From: Blattamonas nauphoetae
Lineage: Eukaryota; Preaxostyla; Oxymonadida
Direction of reading: 5' to 3'
NCBI GenBank assembly: GCA_033064195.1
Contig: JARBJD010000334.1
Coordinates: forward strand, 1-64,000
Length of the DNA stretch: 64,000 bases
Shown here: piece after piece, positions 22,321 to 33,439 of the stretch
Numbering within the stretch: position 1 is the first letter of the stretch
How the letters are laid out: each line of letters starts with the position of its first letter
The notes under the pieces: model-generated
Told to the model about the DNA's origin: nothing
The model's database searches: none
The model's input: only the letters and a program-made list of their open reading frames with translations
Position numbers and translations under genes: made by a program

Positions 22321-22904
22321 TCAAAAAGACTCATCGAGGAAGAAAACAACGAAATGATGATACAACAGAAAAGGGAGGAGGGATTCTCGGGAATATCAAA
22401 CCCGATTCCAAAAATGTCCGAATCTGAGAAAGAATCGGCAAAGTCTCTTTTTCTGAGCAATTCCGAAGCGATGAACAATATCCCCGAGTCACTTCTTCCT
22501 GCATACACATATACAAAAGATGAAAGAAAGGAGGAATCAATGAGATTCATGAACAAAACAGAGGAAGAAAGAGAAAAAACAACGATGAAGAGAGCGAACG
22601 GGATGACACACAATATCAGACAGTGATGGATCAGAAGAAGACAGAGAATCACACGGGAGATGTGAAGAATCAGATTCAACAGGTTGTGTGCAATAGCGAG
22701 TGAACATGAGATTGATCCATCCCCACAACTTGTCGATTCAATATGCAAAGAACACTGAAAAAATCGTAATCTCTCTCTTTTTAGATCTTGAGATTGTTCA
22801 TCCACTGAATCAAGATTTTTGAACGCTTTTCTTTCTGTTCATATTACAAAATTATGGTCATTCCAGAGTTACGATCGTTCTAGTATCAAACTTGTCAACT
22901 GTCC
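22321..22904. other. Divergent intergenic region
   Basis: About 580 bp between the reverse-strand gene and the forward giant gene. Short frames on both strands are lysine/glutamate-rich or leucine-rich antisense images of each other, and neither is convincing. The last 60 bases are AT-rich and should contain the promoter for 22905. Confidence 0.4.
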
Positions 22905-25900
22905 ATGAACCTCGCCAAACTCTTCGTGGTCGTGCTCCTCTTCAACTCATTATCGACACTCGAAATCAAGACCAACATCAATTGGGACAAATTCATCCAT
23001 TCACAGTCAGAAACTTCACGCTCGGATCATATCAGCAAGAAGATAATCGCCGTCAATCAAAACGTGGTAGTTGCGTCGACAATCAGAGTGACTTCAGATG
23101 AAATCTCGTTGATTGGCCAAGAATCCACGCTTTTCTTCTCGCCACAACCAGAAGAATACAACAGATGGCCTCTCTCTTCACCTGGACAAAAATCAGCAAC
23201 TAATCACATCCCAACAACTGAAAACTCGGACAATACACATGACAGAAAACCGACATTCATGTTTGACATTTGGAATAGCTCGTTTTCGGCGAAAGGGATC
23301 GAGGCCGTCCTGACGTGCGACAACACTGGACTCTGTTCCATTTCTGGCTCATCAGTCGCTGTATCGTCAAGTCTAATCTCTTCAATTGAGCTCATATCCC
23401 CCTTTCTGGTGATAGTGTCTGATTCAGGCCTCGACAATCTTCACTCACGGATTGTTCTCTCCGAAATCACCCACACATCAACCAGCGACTTCCTCCCATC
23501 TTTTGTTGACATCTCCCACCCACTGTCGTCATACTCGCTCCATCCTGCCTCGTCCTCCGATGACCCCATCCACCGCAGTGTTGGTGGAGTGTCTGTCGTC
23601 GGAATTGGCCTTCGACTGTCCGATTCGTGTCTGGCAAGCGGAACAGGCCCTCTTTTCTCATTCGGCCTGAACGGGCATGCATCGCCCTCCCCAACCCTCA
23701 CAAATGACCTGCCGATGGAGACCGCCCTTGTGCAGAGCAGTCTGGTGAATATGAGCAGCAGATCAACCGCCGCTGGAAGGGAGAGCGAAGGAAGCTTGTT
23801 CGGCTCGAATGCGAAGCAGAGAATTGTTGGGAGCGAGATTTCAAAATCCGCAAACCACCAACGCGGGACAGCGATGCTGGATCCGAACATGGGTGGCTGT
23901 CTGGTCTGCCTGAACACCTCGTTCTCGTCCTGCCACACCCACGCCAACACCGGCCAAGCAATCTCCCGCAAAGACCACATCCAAGGCGACCGATTCGAAG
24001 CATCTCAACTCACCTCCACTTCTGTGTCATTCACACTCTGCACTTTCAACGGCATAACCTCCCCCGACACAAATACGGGCGGGGCAGCAATCAGCATCAT
24101 CCAAGCCAACGCCGATCTGACTGTCTCGCAGTGCTTCTTCCACAAGTGCAGTGTCACAGGCTCGGCTAGCCGAGGAGGAGCTATCTGCTTTGAGCCCACA
24201 ATCGAGAATCAGAACAGTATCACAGTCGAATTGTCTTCGTTCACGGAATGCCAGGCTCCATACTCCTTTTTTATGATATACGGTAAGGCATCAGCCATCC
24301 GCGTGAATGGTTCAGCGATTTCAACGATATCGAGGAACTTCTTCCATCTCTCCAACGCAACTGGACGAGGCGGAGCGATTGACTTGAACTCAACCAACGG
24401 GATTGTCTCGAATTGTTCGTTTGTGGAATGTGCCTCTCTCAATCAGTATGGAGGAGGCATCGTCTTCAGCATGATGATCTCGCTCTCGCTGATGCACACG
24501 CAATTCAGAGATTGTTCGGGTCTGTCAGATGGATCGAATGATGTGGGTTATATACAAAACGACAATGAACTGCTTGACTCAACCTGCATCCAGTTTTGTG
24601 ATTCGACATCTGGTTCACCCAATTTACGCTATATCCAACCATACGGCACAGATGCGATACTGATTCCACAGTTGGGGGAAGATGAGAACACTTTCATTGT
24701 CGGATTCGGGATAACCTTTGAAGGGGCGAAGTGTGTGGTGGAGATCTCAACAAACACTCCTCTCAATGGAGCAATGGGCCTTCTGCTGGACGGTGGCAAT
24801 GTTCAGCGATGTGTCCACATTCAGTTCGGATCAGACGGGACGCAGTCGACGACAGGAAGTGTTGAGTTGTCTTCTGACGAACACGGAATCCTTCCAACAC
24901 TTGCTGATGGACGAACCTACTCTCCTCGCCGAGCAGCCATCGCTGGAAAGAGAATCCTGGCAAGCGTCTACCATGTCCAACCTCACCTCACATCGTCTCC
25001 AACGATGTCTCTCAGTCTGTTTGGATGTTTCCTTCAAGATGGAACAATCTCGATGACTGTGAAGAACACAAAAGGAGATTCGTTCACCATCCCTCTCGAC
25101 TTCATTCGGGACACCGAACTGACAGGGACAGTGTCCCTCTCATCAACAGACACAACACGACTGGAATATGGTGAAGAATACACAATCGAGAGTTTCACAA
25201 CAAGCTCAACCGGTATCAACATCAGAAATGGCTACAAGTTCACGACCCCGTCACCTCCTGCCATCCTCACCTCGTCCACTCAGACCGATGGAAACGACTC
25301 GATGACACTCTCGTTTTCGGGAAGTGGGTTGGTCGCTGCATCATACACACTCACTCTGACTGAACAAGTTGTCGAAGGAACACCTCACACAGCAACAGTA
25401 ACACTGCATCCGATCTCAGACACGAAGCTGGAAGAATGGGACATTGCTCTCTTTCCACATCAGTCTGCTCAGCTGAAATATGGATCGGACTACAAAGTGA
25501 CGCAAATGACATCCACAATCAAAGGCCAAATCACCACCATCAACGCTCCAGTCATCACCACTCCCGAGGAACCCTCTCGCGTGGTCGGGCTGTCGATCTC
25601 AGAATACCCTGAGAAAGAGAAGAAAGTCGAATTTGAAGTGGAAGGATTGATGATGAAAGAAGGCGAGACGTACACACTGGTGGTGAACAAAACAGGAACG
25701 ACCACCGAAAAGCAGATCAGTGTGACATTCTCGTCGAAAACATCAGGAAGTGGATCAGGAACTCTTTTCCCGCTTTTGGGAGCTGATCTGGAGTACAACA
25801 CGAACTACACTTTGACGAATGTGTTGGATTCGCAATCGCAAGAGGTGCTGTTCCTAACTGGTCTCACATTCGAAACGAAAGCAGAACCGTCGCGTCTGTT

Positions 25901-28900
25901 GACATTGACTCGAACGGGATATGGGACTGGAAAGAAGACAGTTGAGTTCTCGATGACAGGACGAGTGTTGGACGAGACATCGAAGTATCACGTTGGCTTG
26001 AATGAATCTGGAAACGAGAAGTACAAAGTGTTGATGGGATTCAATGTGTCGACAAGCAGATGGGAAGGATCAGCTTCTCTGTTCCCACTTTTGGGAGCAG
26101 CACTGGAATATGGGAAGACGTACTCTGTGAGCTCGTTGACGAAAGTTGGAGTCGCGACACCTCTTCTGTTCGAAGACCAGACAGTTGGGATCGAAACTGA
26201 ACCTGCTCGTCTGGTTTCGACGTCTCTTTCCGAAATCGGAAAACCGAACTCAGCGACTCTTGTGCTTGAATCGCGAGAATTGACTGTGAATGCGGAATAT
26301 GAGATTTCTCTCTCCTACTCGCCCACATCTCCATCGTCATCGTTGGCTTCGTCGAATTCAGACTCGACGACCTCGCTGAACGTGACAGTGACGTCGAAGA
26401 CCGACAACTCGTTCTTGCTCACTCTTTATCCCGAGTCGACATCAGATCTTGTTTATGGACAGTCATATGTTGTGACATCGATGAAGACAGGATTGGAAGA
26501 TTCGATTCTGATTGAAGGGGCCGATTGTTCGTTTTCAACGCCTTCAGAACCAGCTCGACTTGCTTCGATTGGAGTTGGGGAGATTGTTTCGGATGGAGAC
26601 ACATCAACCATCACACTCTCGTTCTCGTCGTTCTCTCTTCTGGCTTCCACATCGTACACGTTTGAATTTGGTTCGTCTGCCTCTGAAGGTGAAGTCTCTC
26701 ACACCAAAACACTGACGCTGACGACCGAAGCTAATGGCTCGTTGTCGCCTCATGTGATGACGCTATTCCCTCGCGCCTCGAGCGATGGCGAGAAGAAGAG
26801 TCAGTTTGAGTTTGATCAAACGTACACATTGACATCGTTCAAGCAATCAACTGCAGACATCCTGTTTGACACTCCAACGCCACTCGATGTTACAGCGGAA
26901 CCAACCCGAATCAAATCATTCGTTTCCGCATCTTTGAGCAAAGATCGTTCGACGATGACTGTGATTGTCGCTGGAAGTACCTTGTCTTTGTTGACTGGGA
27001 AGCTTTCTCTGACAAATGGAAGCTCAACTTGGGAATCACTCTCAAATGCACTCTGTTCTTCAACACAATGTTCAGCCGTCTTCGATACAGCCAACTCTCA
27101 AACCGATCAGATTCTTCAGTTTGGTCTGACTTATCAAGTGGCCACGCCTGTCTCTGCCGACTACTTTGTTTGCAGTGGAATCTCTGTCCCTGTTCCATTC
27201 CCTCCCCGACTCACTTCTGCCTCATTTGACTTCGCCAACTCCCTCAACATCAGCTGCATCGTCTCGTTCGCTGGACTTGATCTGGAGATTGGGAAGACAT
27301 ACACAGTCGCTCTCTCCGACACCCTCGCCTTCAACATCACCGTTCGGAGCGGGTCCAGCGCAACATCTGACCAACTGCCGCTCGGCTGGGCAGACACTCT
27401 CCAGTTCGCCACAGAATATCAACTCAAATCCATCACCCCAACAAACACTGAAGATGGAACAGTCGATTTCACCACACTCTCGTTCACGACAAAAGCAAAG
27501 CCATCTCGACTCTCTCTCTTTGTCGATTCCGCCGGTTCCGACAGCATTTTCTGTGGAACGGAGGACAGTCCCTGCTCGTCAATCAACGTCGGATGGTGGA
27601 TCGTGTCTGGTCTGCATTTCTCGAAGTCCACACTCTCCATCATCCACAACACGACTCAGACCTTCCAAGTTGCAACAGGATCAGCTGAAGACGAACTTGT
27701 GATCAACGCTGGACCATCAACAAAGCCAGAACTTGTCGTGTCGTCTCCGTCGTCTCCGCTGGGTGAGGGGGAAGGGATGATTGATGTTTCCAAAGGTCGC
27801 CTCTGGCTGAACCAAGTTGACGTTGTTCTTTCCGACTCTCCCTCTCTCGTGCTCATCCGAGTTGTCAGCGGTCACCTGTCTCTCCAACTCTGCTCATTCA
27901 CCCACACCATCACGTCACACTCAAACAATCCCGAAACCTTTTCGTGTTCTTGGACGTCGGGAGTGGTCGTCTTGGAAGACACGGAAAGCACGATTGAATA
28001 CTCAACTTTCTCCAACCTGCCTTTGGGTGCGATCAGTCAGAAGGGAGGGACTCTCTCGATCGTCTCGTCTACTTTCTTCGACAACGCTCCGGTCGACTCG
28101 TTGTTCCCGTCAGCGAGAAGGAACATCCACTGCGAGGGGACGGGGCAGTTGACGATTGGAAGTCTGAATGGAGGCGATGGGCTACAGGCTGGCTCGTCGG
28201 GATGGATTGATGTTGGCGATTGTTCGTTGAGTGGAATGGAATCGCTCATTTCATCTACTCTCTTCGTCCCTGTTCTCTCTTCGGACTCAACGTGCTCGCT
28301 GAACAAGAAAGACAAGTCATTCTCCGTTTCAATCGTTGGAACGACACTGATTCCCTGCGGTCTCTCGCTGGAAGTGTACGAAATCACGAAAAAGGGGAAA
28401 GAAGGAAGGAAGACCCCGTTCGATCTCTCTCAAACCTCAACGCTCTCATTCACTGACGAGAAGATCACACTCTCGCTGCCTCAGTCGAACTTTTCGTCGT
28501 TTGATTCATCGCTGGAATGGCGCGGTCGCTTGATTTATGGAAACAGTGTCCACACAAACACCTCCTTCACCATCCAAATGAACTCGTCCGACAGATTTTC
28601 TCAGCTCTCCAAAGATAACATGAAATGGTGGCTTCCTCTCATCATCATTCTCTGCTGCCTCGCTCTCCTCATCATATTCATTGTTGTCCTCTGCTGGCGT
28701 CGACGTAAGAACCAAAAAACGAAAGATTTGGAGCCGAAAGAATTGGATGAGACGCCGATCGAAGACGAGAAGGTGGAGGATGTCATCACCGACAACAGAA
28801 TCGGCGTGAACCCTGTCAACACCCTCGTCTCCACCAAACTGAACGTCTTTCAGACACACGTCCAGAAACCTGAACCATCTGACGATCCGATGGATTCAAA

Positions 28901-29630
28901 CAACCTCACAGAAGCACTGATCTGCGATGGAGGGGAAATGAAGACGACATTTGTTCGCAATGACAGGACGCTGTTCAACGCTCTGCATTCTGAGAACAAG
29001 TGGGAGGTGCAGAGGAGAGAGGTGGAAAGGCAGATTGTGAAGGGGTTGTCAACGCTTGTGAAGAAGGACAGACAAGCAGCGTTTCTGAAAGCACTGACAG
29101 CTCACAACATTCTATTGGACACAGCAGGCAACGTGTGCTTTCGATTGAATCTCAGCTGCATCACTCAAAGCAGTCTTCCCATCTCCCATCACAACACACA
29201 CCTCACCTCTCGACCAGACTCCCTTCTGGAAACGGGCAAAGCGAATGAAGCACCACCCGCCGAACCCAACTCGCTGTCATCTCAACCAGTGAACGAAGGG
29301 GCTCGCTGGTCAGCGCCTGAAGTGATCGAAAAGAAAGCCAACACAGATGCCAGTCCCGGGGCAGTTTTTAGTCTTGGCCTCGTCTTGTGGGAAATCGAGA
29401 CTGGTCTTGTGCCCTTCGGGGAAATCGATGCTGTGAATGCGTCTCGGCAGATCGTGGCAGGAACGACGCCTCGGCTGGAAATTGTGAAGAACTCGTCGAT
29501 TCGCGAGGTGATCAGAGACTGTCTCGCTCACAACGCATCCGAGCGACCCGAACTGGACGAAGTGTTGCAGAAACTGGAAGAGATTCCGGCAGACGATTGC
29601 AGCAACATCAACGTCTTGTTGAAAGTCTGA
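22905..29630 (+). CDS. Second giant beta-helix/Fn3-like transmembrane protein with pseudokinase tail
   Basis: A 2241-residue paralogue of the protein at 12419-18517. The signal peptide is MNLAKLFVVVLLFNSLSTL. The first beta-helix (about 60-600) has GGAISI, GGAICF, GRGGAIDL and CTFNG/CFFHKC repeats. Some seven Ig/Fn3-like units (about 700-1535) include two near-copies that end FPLLGA-(D/A)-LEY. The IFCGTEDSPCSSINVGWW block is at about 1545, followed by the second helix with SARRNIHCEGTG (about 1734) and IPCGLSLEVYEI (about 1815). The membrane span is at about 1905-1927, then RRRK. The kinase-like lobe (about 2000-2230) keeps LTAHNILLD, WSAPEV and VFSLGLVLWEIETGLVPFGE, but lacks the HRD aspartate and DFG. 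It is probably a surface receptor or adhesin that signals through binding rather than catalysis. The extra length over its paralogue is mainly in the Fn3-like region. Confidence 0.85.
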   Translation: MNLAKLFVVVLLFNSLSTLEIKTNINWDKFIHSQSETSRSDHISKKIIAVNQNVVVASTIRVTSDEISLIGQESTLFFSPQPEEYNRWPLSSPGQKSATNHIPTTENSDNTHDRKPTFMFDIWNSSFSAKGIEAVLTCDNTGLCSISGSSVAVSSSLISSIELISPFLVIVSDSGLDNLHSRIVLSEITHTSTSDFLPSFVDISHPLSSYSLHPASSSDDPIHRSVGGVSVVGIGLRLSDSCLASGTGPLFSFGLNGHASPSPTLTNDLPMETALVQSSLVNMSSRSTAAGRESEGSLFGSNAKQRIVGSEISKSANHQRGTAMLDPNMGGCLVCLNTSFSSCHTHANTGQAISRKDHIQGDRFEASQLTSTSVSFTLCTFNGITSPDTNTGGAAISIIQANADLTVSQCFFHKCSVTGSASRGGAICFEPTIENQNSITVELSSFTECQAPYSFFMIYGKASAIRVNGSAISTISRNFFHLSNATGRGGAIDLNSTNGIVSNCSFVECASLNQYGGGIVFSMMISLSLMHTQFRDCSGLSDGSNDVGYIQNDNELLDSTCIQFCDSTSGSPNLRYIQPYGTDAILIPQLGEDENTFIVGFGITFEGAKCVVEISTNTPLNGAMGLLLDGGNVQRCVHIQFGSDGTQSTTGSVELSSDEHGILPTLADGRTYSPRRAAIAGKRILASVYHVQPHLTSSPTMSLSLFGCFLQDGTISMTVKNTKGDSFTIPLDFIRDTELTGTVSLSSTDTTRLEYGEEYTIESFTTSSTGINIRNGYKFTTPSPPAILTSSTQTDGNDSMTLSFSGSGLVAASYTLTLTEQVVEGTPHTATVTLHPISDTKLEEWDIALFPHQSAQLKYGSDYKVTQMTSTIKGQITTINAPVITTPEEPSRVVGLSISEYPEKEKKVEFEVEGLMMKEGETYTLVVNKTGTTTEKQISVTFSSKTSGSGSGTLFPLLGADLEYNTNYTLTNVLDSQSQEVLFLTGLTFETKAEPSRLLTLTRTGYGTGKKTVEFSMTGRVLDETSKYHVGLNESGNEKYKVLMGFNVSTSRWEGSASLFPLLGAALEYGKTYSVSSLTKVGVATPLLFEDQTVGIETEPARLVSTSLSEIGKPNSATLVLESRELTVNAEYEISLSYSPTSPSSSLASSNSDSTTSLNVTVTSKTDNSFLLTLYPESTSDLVYGQSYVVTSMKTGLEDSILIEGADCSFSTPSEPARLASIGVGEIVSDGDTSTITLSFSSFSLLASTSYTFEFGSSASEGEVSHTKTLTLTTEANGSLSPHVMTLFPRASSDGEKKSQFEFDQTYTLTSFKQSTADILFDTPTPLDVTAEPTRIKSFVSASLSKDRSTMTVIVAGSTLSLLTGKLSLTNGSSTWESLSNALCSSTQCSAVFDTANSQTDQILQFGLTYQVATPVSADYFVCSGISVPVPFPPRLTSASFDFANSLNISCIVSFAGLDLEIGKTYTVALSDTLAFNITVRSGSSATSDQLPLGWADTLQFATEYQLKSITPTNTEDGTVDFTTLSFTTKAKPSRLSLFVDSAGSDSIFCGTEDSPCSSINVGWWIVSGLHFSKSTLSIIHNTTQTFQVATGSAEDELVINAGPSTKPELVVSSPSSPLGEGEGMIDVSKGRLWLNQVDVVLSDSPSLVLIRVVSGHLSLQLCSFTHTITSHSNNPETFSCSWTSGVVVLEDTESTIEYSTFSNLPLGAISQKGGTLSIVSSTFFDNAPVDSLFPSARRNIHCEGTGQLTIGSLNGGDGLQAGSSGWIDVGDCSLSGMESLISSTLFVPVLSSDSTCSLNKKDKSFSVSIVGTTLIPCGLSLEVYEITKKGKEGRKTPFDLSQTSTLSFTDEKITLSLPQSNFSSFDSSLEWRGRLIYGNSVHTNTSFTIQMNSSDRFSQLSKDNMKWWLPLIIILCCLALLIIFIVVLCWRRRKNQKTKDLEPKELDETPIEDEKVEDVITDNRIGVNPVNTLVSTKLNVFQTHVQKPEPSDDPMDSNNLTEALICDGGEMKTTFVRNDRTLFNALHSENKWEVQRREVERQIVKGLSTLVKKDRQAAFLKALTAHNILLDTAGNVCFRLNLSCITQSSLPISHHNTHLTSRPDSLLETGKANEAPPAEPNSLSSQPVNEGARWSAPEVIEKKANTDASPGAVFSLGLVLWEIETGLVPFGEIDAVNASRQIVAGTTPRLEIVKNSSIREVIRDCLAHNASERPELDEVLQKLEEIPADDCSNINVLLKV

Positions 29631-30284
29631 CCACTCCATTTCACATCATCCACACCTTCTTTATTCATCTATCTTCGTTTTCACTTCATTTTCATTTTTC
29701 GTCTCGATGAACAATCATCCTATCACTCAACCACTCCAACACATCCACACACTTACACACAAAATCCAACACCCGTCCACTCCAACAAACATTTCGAAGC
29801 ATCTCTGCGTCTTCTTTTATCAACTATATTCATTGTTGCGTGTGGATCGTCACTCTCATCTCACTCGTCTTTCTTCTCCCTGCCTCCTGATCTCATCTGG
29901 GCAGTCTCGTCCTTCGTCCATCACTTCTGTTCATCCACTTCGCACATCACTGTCCTGATTGTCCTCTTCTCTCTTTTGTCTTCTCTTCGCATTTTGATTT
30001 CTTCTACAATTCACAACGCATTTCGAACATCGATTCACCATCTCACCCCTTCCTCATTTCGCGTCTCCCCGTCTTCACTACTCATTTCGCCTCAGATTTC
30101 ACATCTCACCATCTCGCATCATTCTCCCCCTTTTTTCATCTCACAAACAACTATTTGATCAACCCATTGCCTCTCATCAAAGCGTCGAAGATGAAACGAT
30201 AAGTGAATTTTGTTCGAGTTTCCTCGACATCTTTGTCCTCCTCGCTCAGAAGCACCTCGTCTTGGGACGAAAGTGAATTCCGGT
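29631..30284. other. Intergenic region, pyrimidine-rich
   Basis: About 650 bp, strongly C- and T-rich on the forward strand. No gene is recognised. Confidence 0.4.
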
Positions 30285-30618
30285 TTGGCCACCTGAATTT
30301 CACCCTTTGGACCAGAATGATTGTTGTAAGAGTGTAAGTTGGAAGTGGAGAAGAGACGAGAATGCTTTTGACTAAGTGGCACAATCATGTGAGTAATGAT
30401 TGTGAGAAACGAAAACGATAAGAGGAAGACTTGAGACAGAAAAAGACGAAGAAAAACGAAATAATAGTGTGGATGTGACAAACGAAAGCGAGTGTGGAAA
30501 TCACGAAATCGAAAAAGATCAAAGAAAAGAAATATTGGCAGTGAGGGATGGATCAGAGCGAATTTGACAGAGTTGAGACTGAAAAGAATCACGAAATTCG
30601 AAAAACTGGATTGATGAT
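30285..30618. repeat. Duplicated 3' flank of the beta-helix gene, copy 1
   Basis: This stretch aligns almost throughout with 44985-45325. Shared strings include 'ttggccacctgaatttcac', 'agttggaagtggagaagaga' and 'attggcagtgagggatgga'. Copy 2 runs directly into the stop codon of gene 2. Copy 1 is separated from gene 1 by the 951-bp element. The comparison shows the empty target site and proves that element's boundaries. Confidence 0.85.
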
Positions 30619-31569
30619 AGTCCCGTGTATAACCCGGACTTGTTGTTCAAACCGAACAAATCATCTGTTCCGGCAGAAAGGACTTCTTTTACTGTTCTGG
30701 TGAAGAGGGTCATCTAAACACCCCTTTTTCGATGATTTCTGATCGATCTTTCCATTGATTCCTCTTTTCGTCCAATACTTTCTCAGATTGATAATACACC
30801 TTCTTTTTGTGTCAAATACTCGTGAAGTGAATTATAGAAAAACATTCAGTGCTTAAATTTGCTCTTTGGCCATTCGCAATCGTCATGATGGATTTTTGAC
30901 TGTATCGCTCCTCGTATTCCGAGATGATCGATTGTATGGAAGTGAAGTTGTCTGTTTCAAGTGTTTTTTCCTCCATCGTCCATTTGTGCAAGGCATTTCC
31001 GTTTTCTGAGGATGAACACAGGCCAATGTCGTTGTCATCGAAGTAATGTCCAATTGTGCCTATAGAATCGAACATGAATGATAAAGCACTTTCCCATTGC
31101 TGCAATGTTATTTGAATGTGGGAAGGACCCCTTTGAGATATGATCAACCGGTCTGCATTTCAGTGCGCATGATCAATCCGATAGAAGAGAGTAGATCTTC
31201 CCAGATTAACACCCAGGATCTTTCAAGAAGAATGGGAGGAGGTCTTGTTGTGTGGAAGCTCATAGAATCTTGTCCAAAAGGAGAAGTTGGGATTACCATT
31301 CTTGAACGAAAGCCCAATCTTGAAGGACGAATGGGAGAAATCGAAGTATTTCTGGGAAATAAATCGTGTTTCTGAGCGACTGGAGTTCAGACATGGATCA
31401 TGGAATGTTAGAGAACTTTGAATTTTGAATTGAATCCCATATTCCCCCAAATTCAATCATAAGAACGTAACAATGAAAAAGAAGGCAAGAAAAGGATTGA
31501 AAAATACAGAATAACTCGAAAATTAGTTTTGTTCGGTTTGAACAACATGTTCGTTTTTAGCACGGGACT
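30619..31569. mobile_element. 951-bp non-autonomous element sharing the virus-like element's terminal repeat
   Basis: The ends are AGTCCCGTG...CACGGGACT with imperfect inverted repeats of about 41 bp. The left 81 bp equal 6987-7067 in reverse complement. It is flanked by a direct repeat ATGAT (30614-30618 and 31570-31574). The paralogous site near 45325 has a single ATGAT, so this is a clean insertion, ending just beyond the stop codon of gene 1. It carries no polymerase or transposase. A 111-codon frame on the reverse strand (30812-31147) and a 92-codon frame on the forward strand (31097-31375) look like captured sequence of unknown origin. Confidence 0.8.
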
Positions 31570-31573
31570 ATGA

Positions 31574-32675
31574 TTACTCCTTCGTGTCGGACACATTGAT
31601 CGCTTGTTCGACTGATCTTTCAGTTTCAGGTTGATCACAATCTGCATCTTTCATCTCTGTTGTTGGGGTTTCGTCGGTGGTTTCGATCATTTCTTCCTTC
31701 TTCTCGACTGGTTTCTTCGAGCGACATCTCCAAATCACCAGCAGAGCAACGATCACTCCAGCAATCACGAGAACCACAACAACAATCACAGGAATCAGCC
31801 ACAACATGCTTTGCGGCTTCTCTCGTAGAACAAGTGATTGAGAGGCAATCAAACTGCCCCCGTTCAGAAGACGCACCTTCCATTCTGATTTCTGCGAAAG
31901 ATTCCCAACGTCTTTTGGTGTCACAAAGAACTCAATTCGAGTTTCGGAGAAGAGTGATGCTGTGCTTGTGTCAACAGCCAGAGTCGACGATTCTTCTGAG
32001 TTCCCATCCTCCGACGAAGTGAACACTTCCAGTTGAAGTCCACACGGAAGGAACCCACTTCCAATCAGATACAATAAGTATTTTCCAGATGACTTGTCAA
32101 GAGTGATTTGGGAATGGTAAGTGTCAAGAAAAGGAATCGACAATTTCGTTGTTGTTCCCGACACAGAGCATCCATCACCAGAGATTCCAGATCCAGGGAA
32201 CAGATGGCTTCGACCATCCCCAGTCAGGCCTCCAACAAACAGCGTCCCATCTGAACTGCACATCACGTTTCGACGAGCTGATGGGAAGTCACGGTTCGTT
32301 GGTCCATTCGACTCGAAATACACATCGCGAAGCGACACATTCCCTCCACTTTGCATGATTGCTCCTTGGGCGAGGTTCTTCAGACTGCACGATCGAAAAA
32401 AGGCTGTCGAGTTCACAAGCTCAATCGTTCCTGTCGACCACGAACACAGATCGCTGTCTGCGTTACCAATCTCCGAGTTCGCTGTGGAGGATGGTGTGTA
32501 TTTGATCATTCCATTGCTGAACTCGAACGATCCGGATGACACACGAACCAGCTTCAGGTCGAGTGACGACGAGCGAATCAGGGCATCCACGTCGGTCAGC
32601 GTCAGCGACGAATTCGACACAGAAATCACAACAAGCGGAGTCGACGAGAATGTCTCAGGAACAATCAGCGACGGA
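31574..32675 (-). CDS. Gene 1, block D: second beta-helix, membrane span and tail
   Basis: Continues with PSLIVPETFSSTPLVVISVSNSSLTLTDVD. It holds DFPSARRNVMCSSDG, the GFLPCGLQLEVF motif, the membrane span and a tail rich in Glu and Thr ending NVSDTKE. The stop TAA is at 31576-31574, 5 bp from the 951-bp element. Confidence 0.9.
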
Positions 32676-33439
32676 CGTGCGAGCAGGGCTTTCCACCCAC
32701 GGAGCCGACTTGCTCAATTTGTTCAGATTTAAGATTTTTCATGTTGATATAATTCATGCGAACATTACCCTTGGAGCATTCGAAACAATTTCATCTTGAT
32801 AGCGAGATCAGGGATTGATCACTTCCCCATATTTTTCTCAATGATACAAACTTTCTAATATCACATTCTAGTCATTCCACAATCAGAAATCGGTTCATGA
32901 AGTGATTGAAGAGACAATACTTTGACACAAACTGCCAGGAATGATCTTCTCGATGTCTCTTTTCATCTTTCCCATCTCCCATCGAATAAGAGTGTCCAGT
33001 ATGGAACTGAGAAACTTTCGCACTCTTCTCTTCCTCTGTCACCCACTCCTGATGATTTCATATCCACTTTCAAAGTGCTTCTCGTTCTTCTTCATCCTGG
33101 CTGCGTCTACAGTGAGGACGTCGACACTTCAACAGCATCGAAGGGCAGTGTGTCACCGTTCGACGAGCGCAGGACATGTACGATGTTGATCGCGGCAACA
33201 ACACAATCATGGATGAGTTGCAAAGTGGGCACGCAGTGAGGTGATGTTGTTGTGATCATGATTGTTTTCTGTTCCTTCCCTCTTGCCCGTGATGCGAACG
33301 ACGAGTTGCGAGGTTAGCAAACAGACCGACAATGCGTTGAGAGAGACTGAGGTTCGAAGCGATGAGGTTCTGAGCAATTTGGATGAATAATGATGAAACA
33401 AGCAAATGAAACAGATCACTGATTGCGAGGGAGGAGCGA

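Noticed and set aside
22293-22805. 170-codon Leu/Ser-rich reverse frame
   Set aside because: Its forward complement is an equally open Lys/Glu-rich frame; neither shows a motif or family match.
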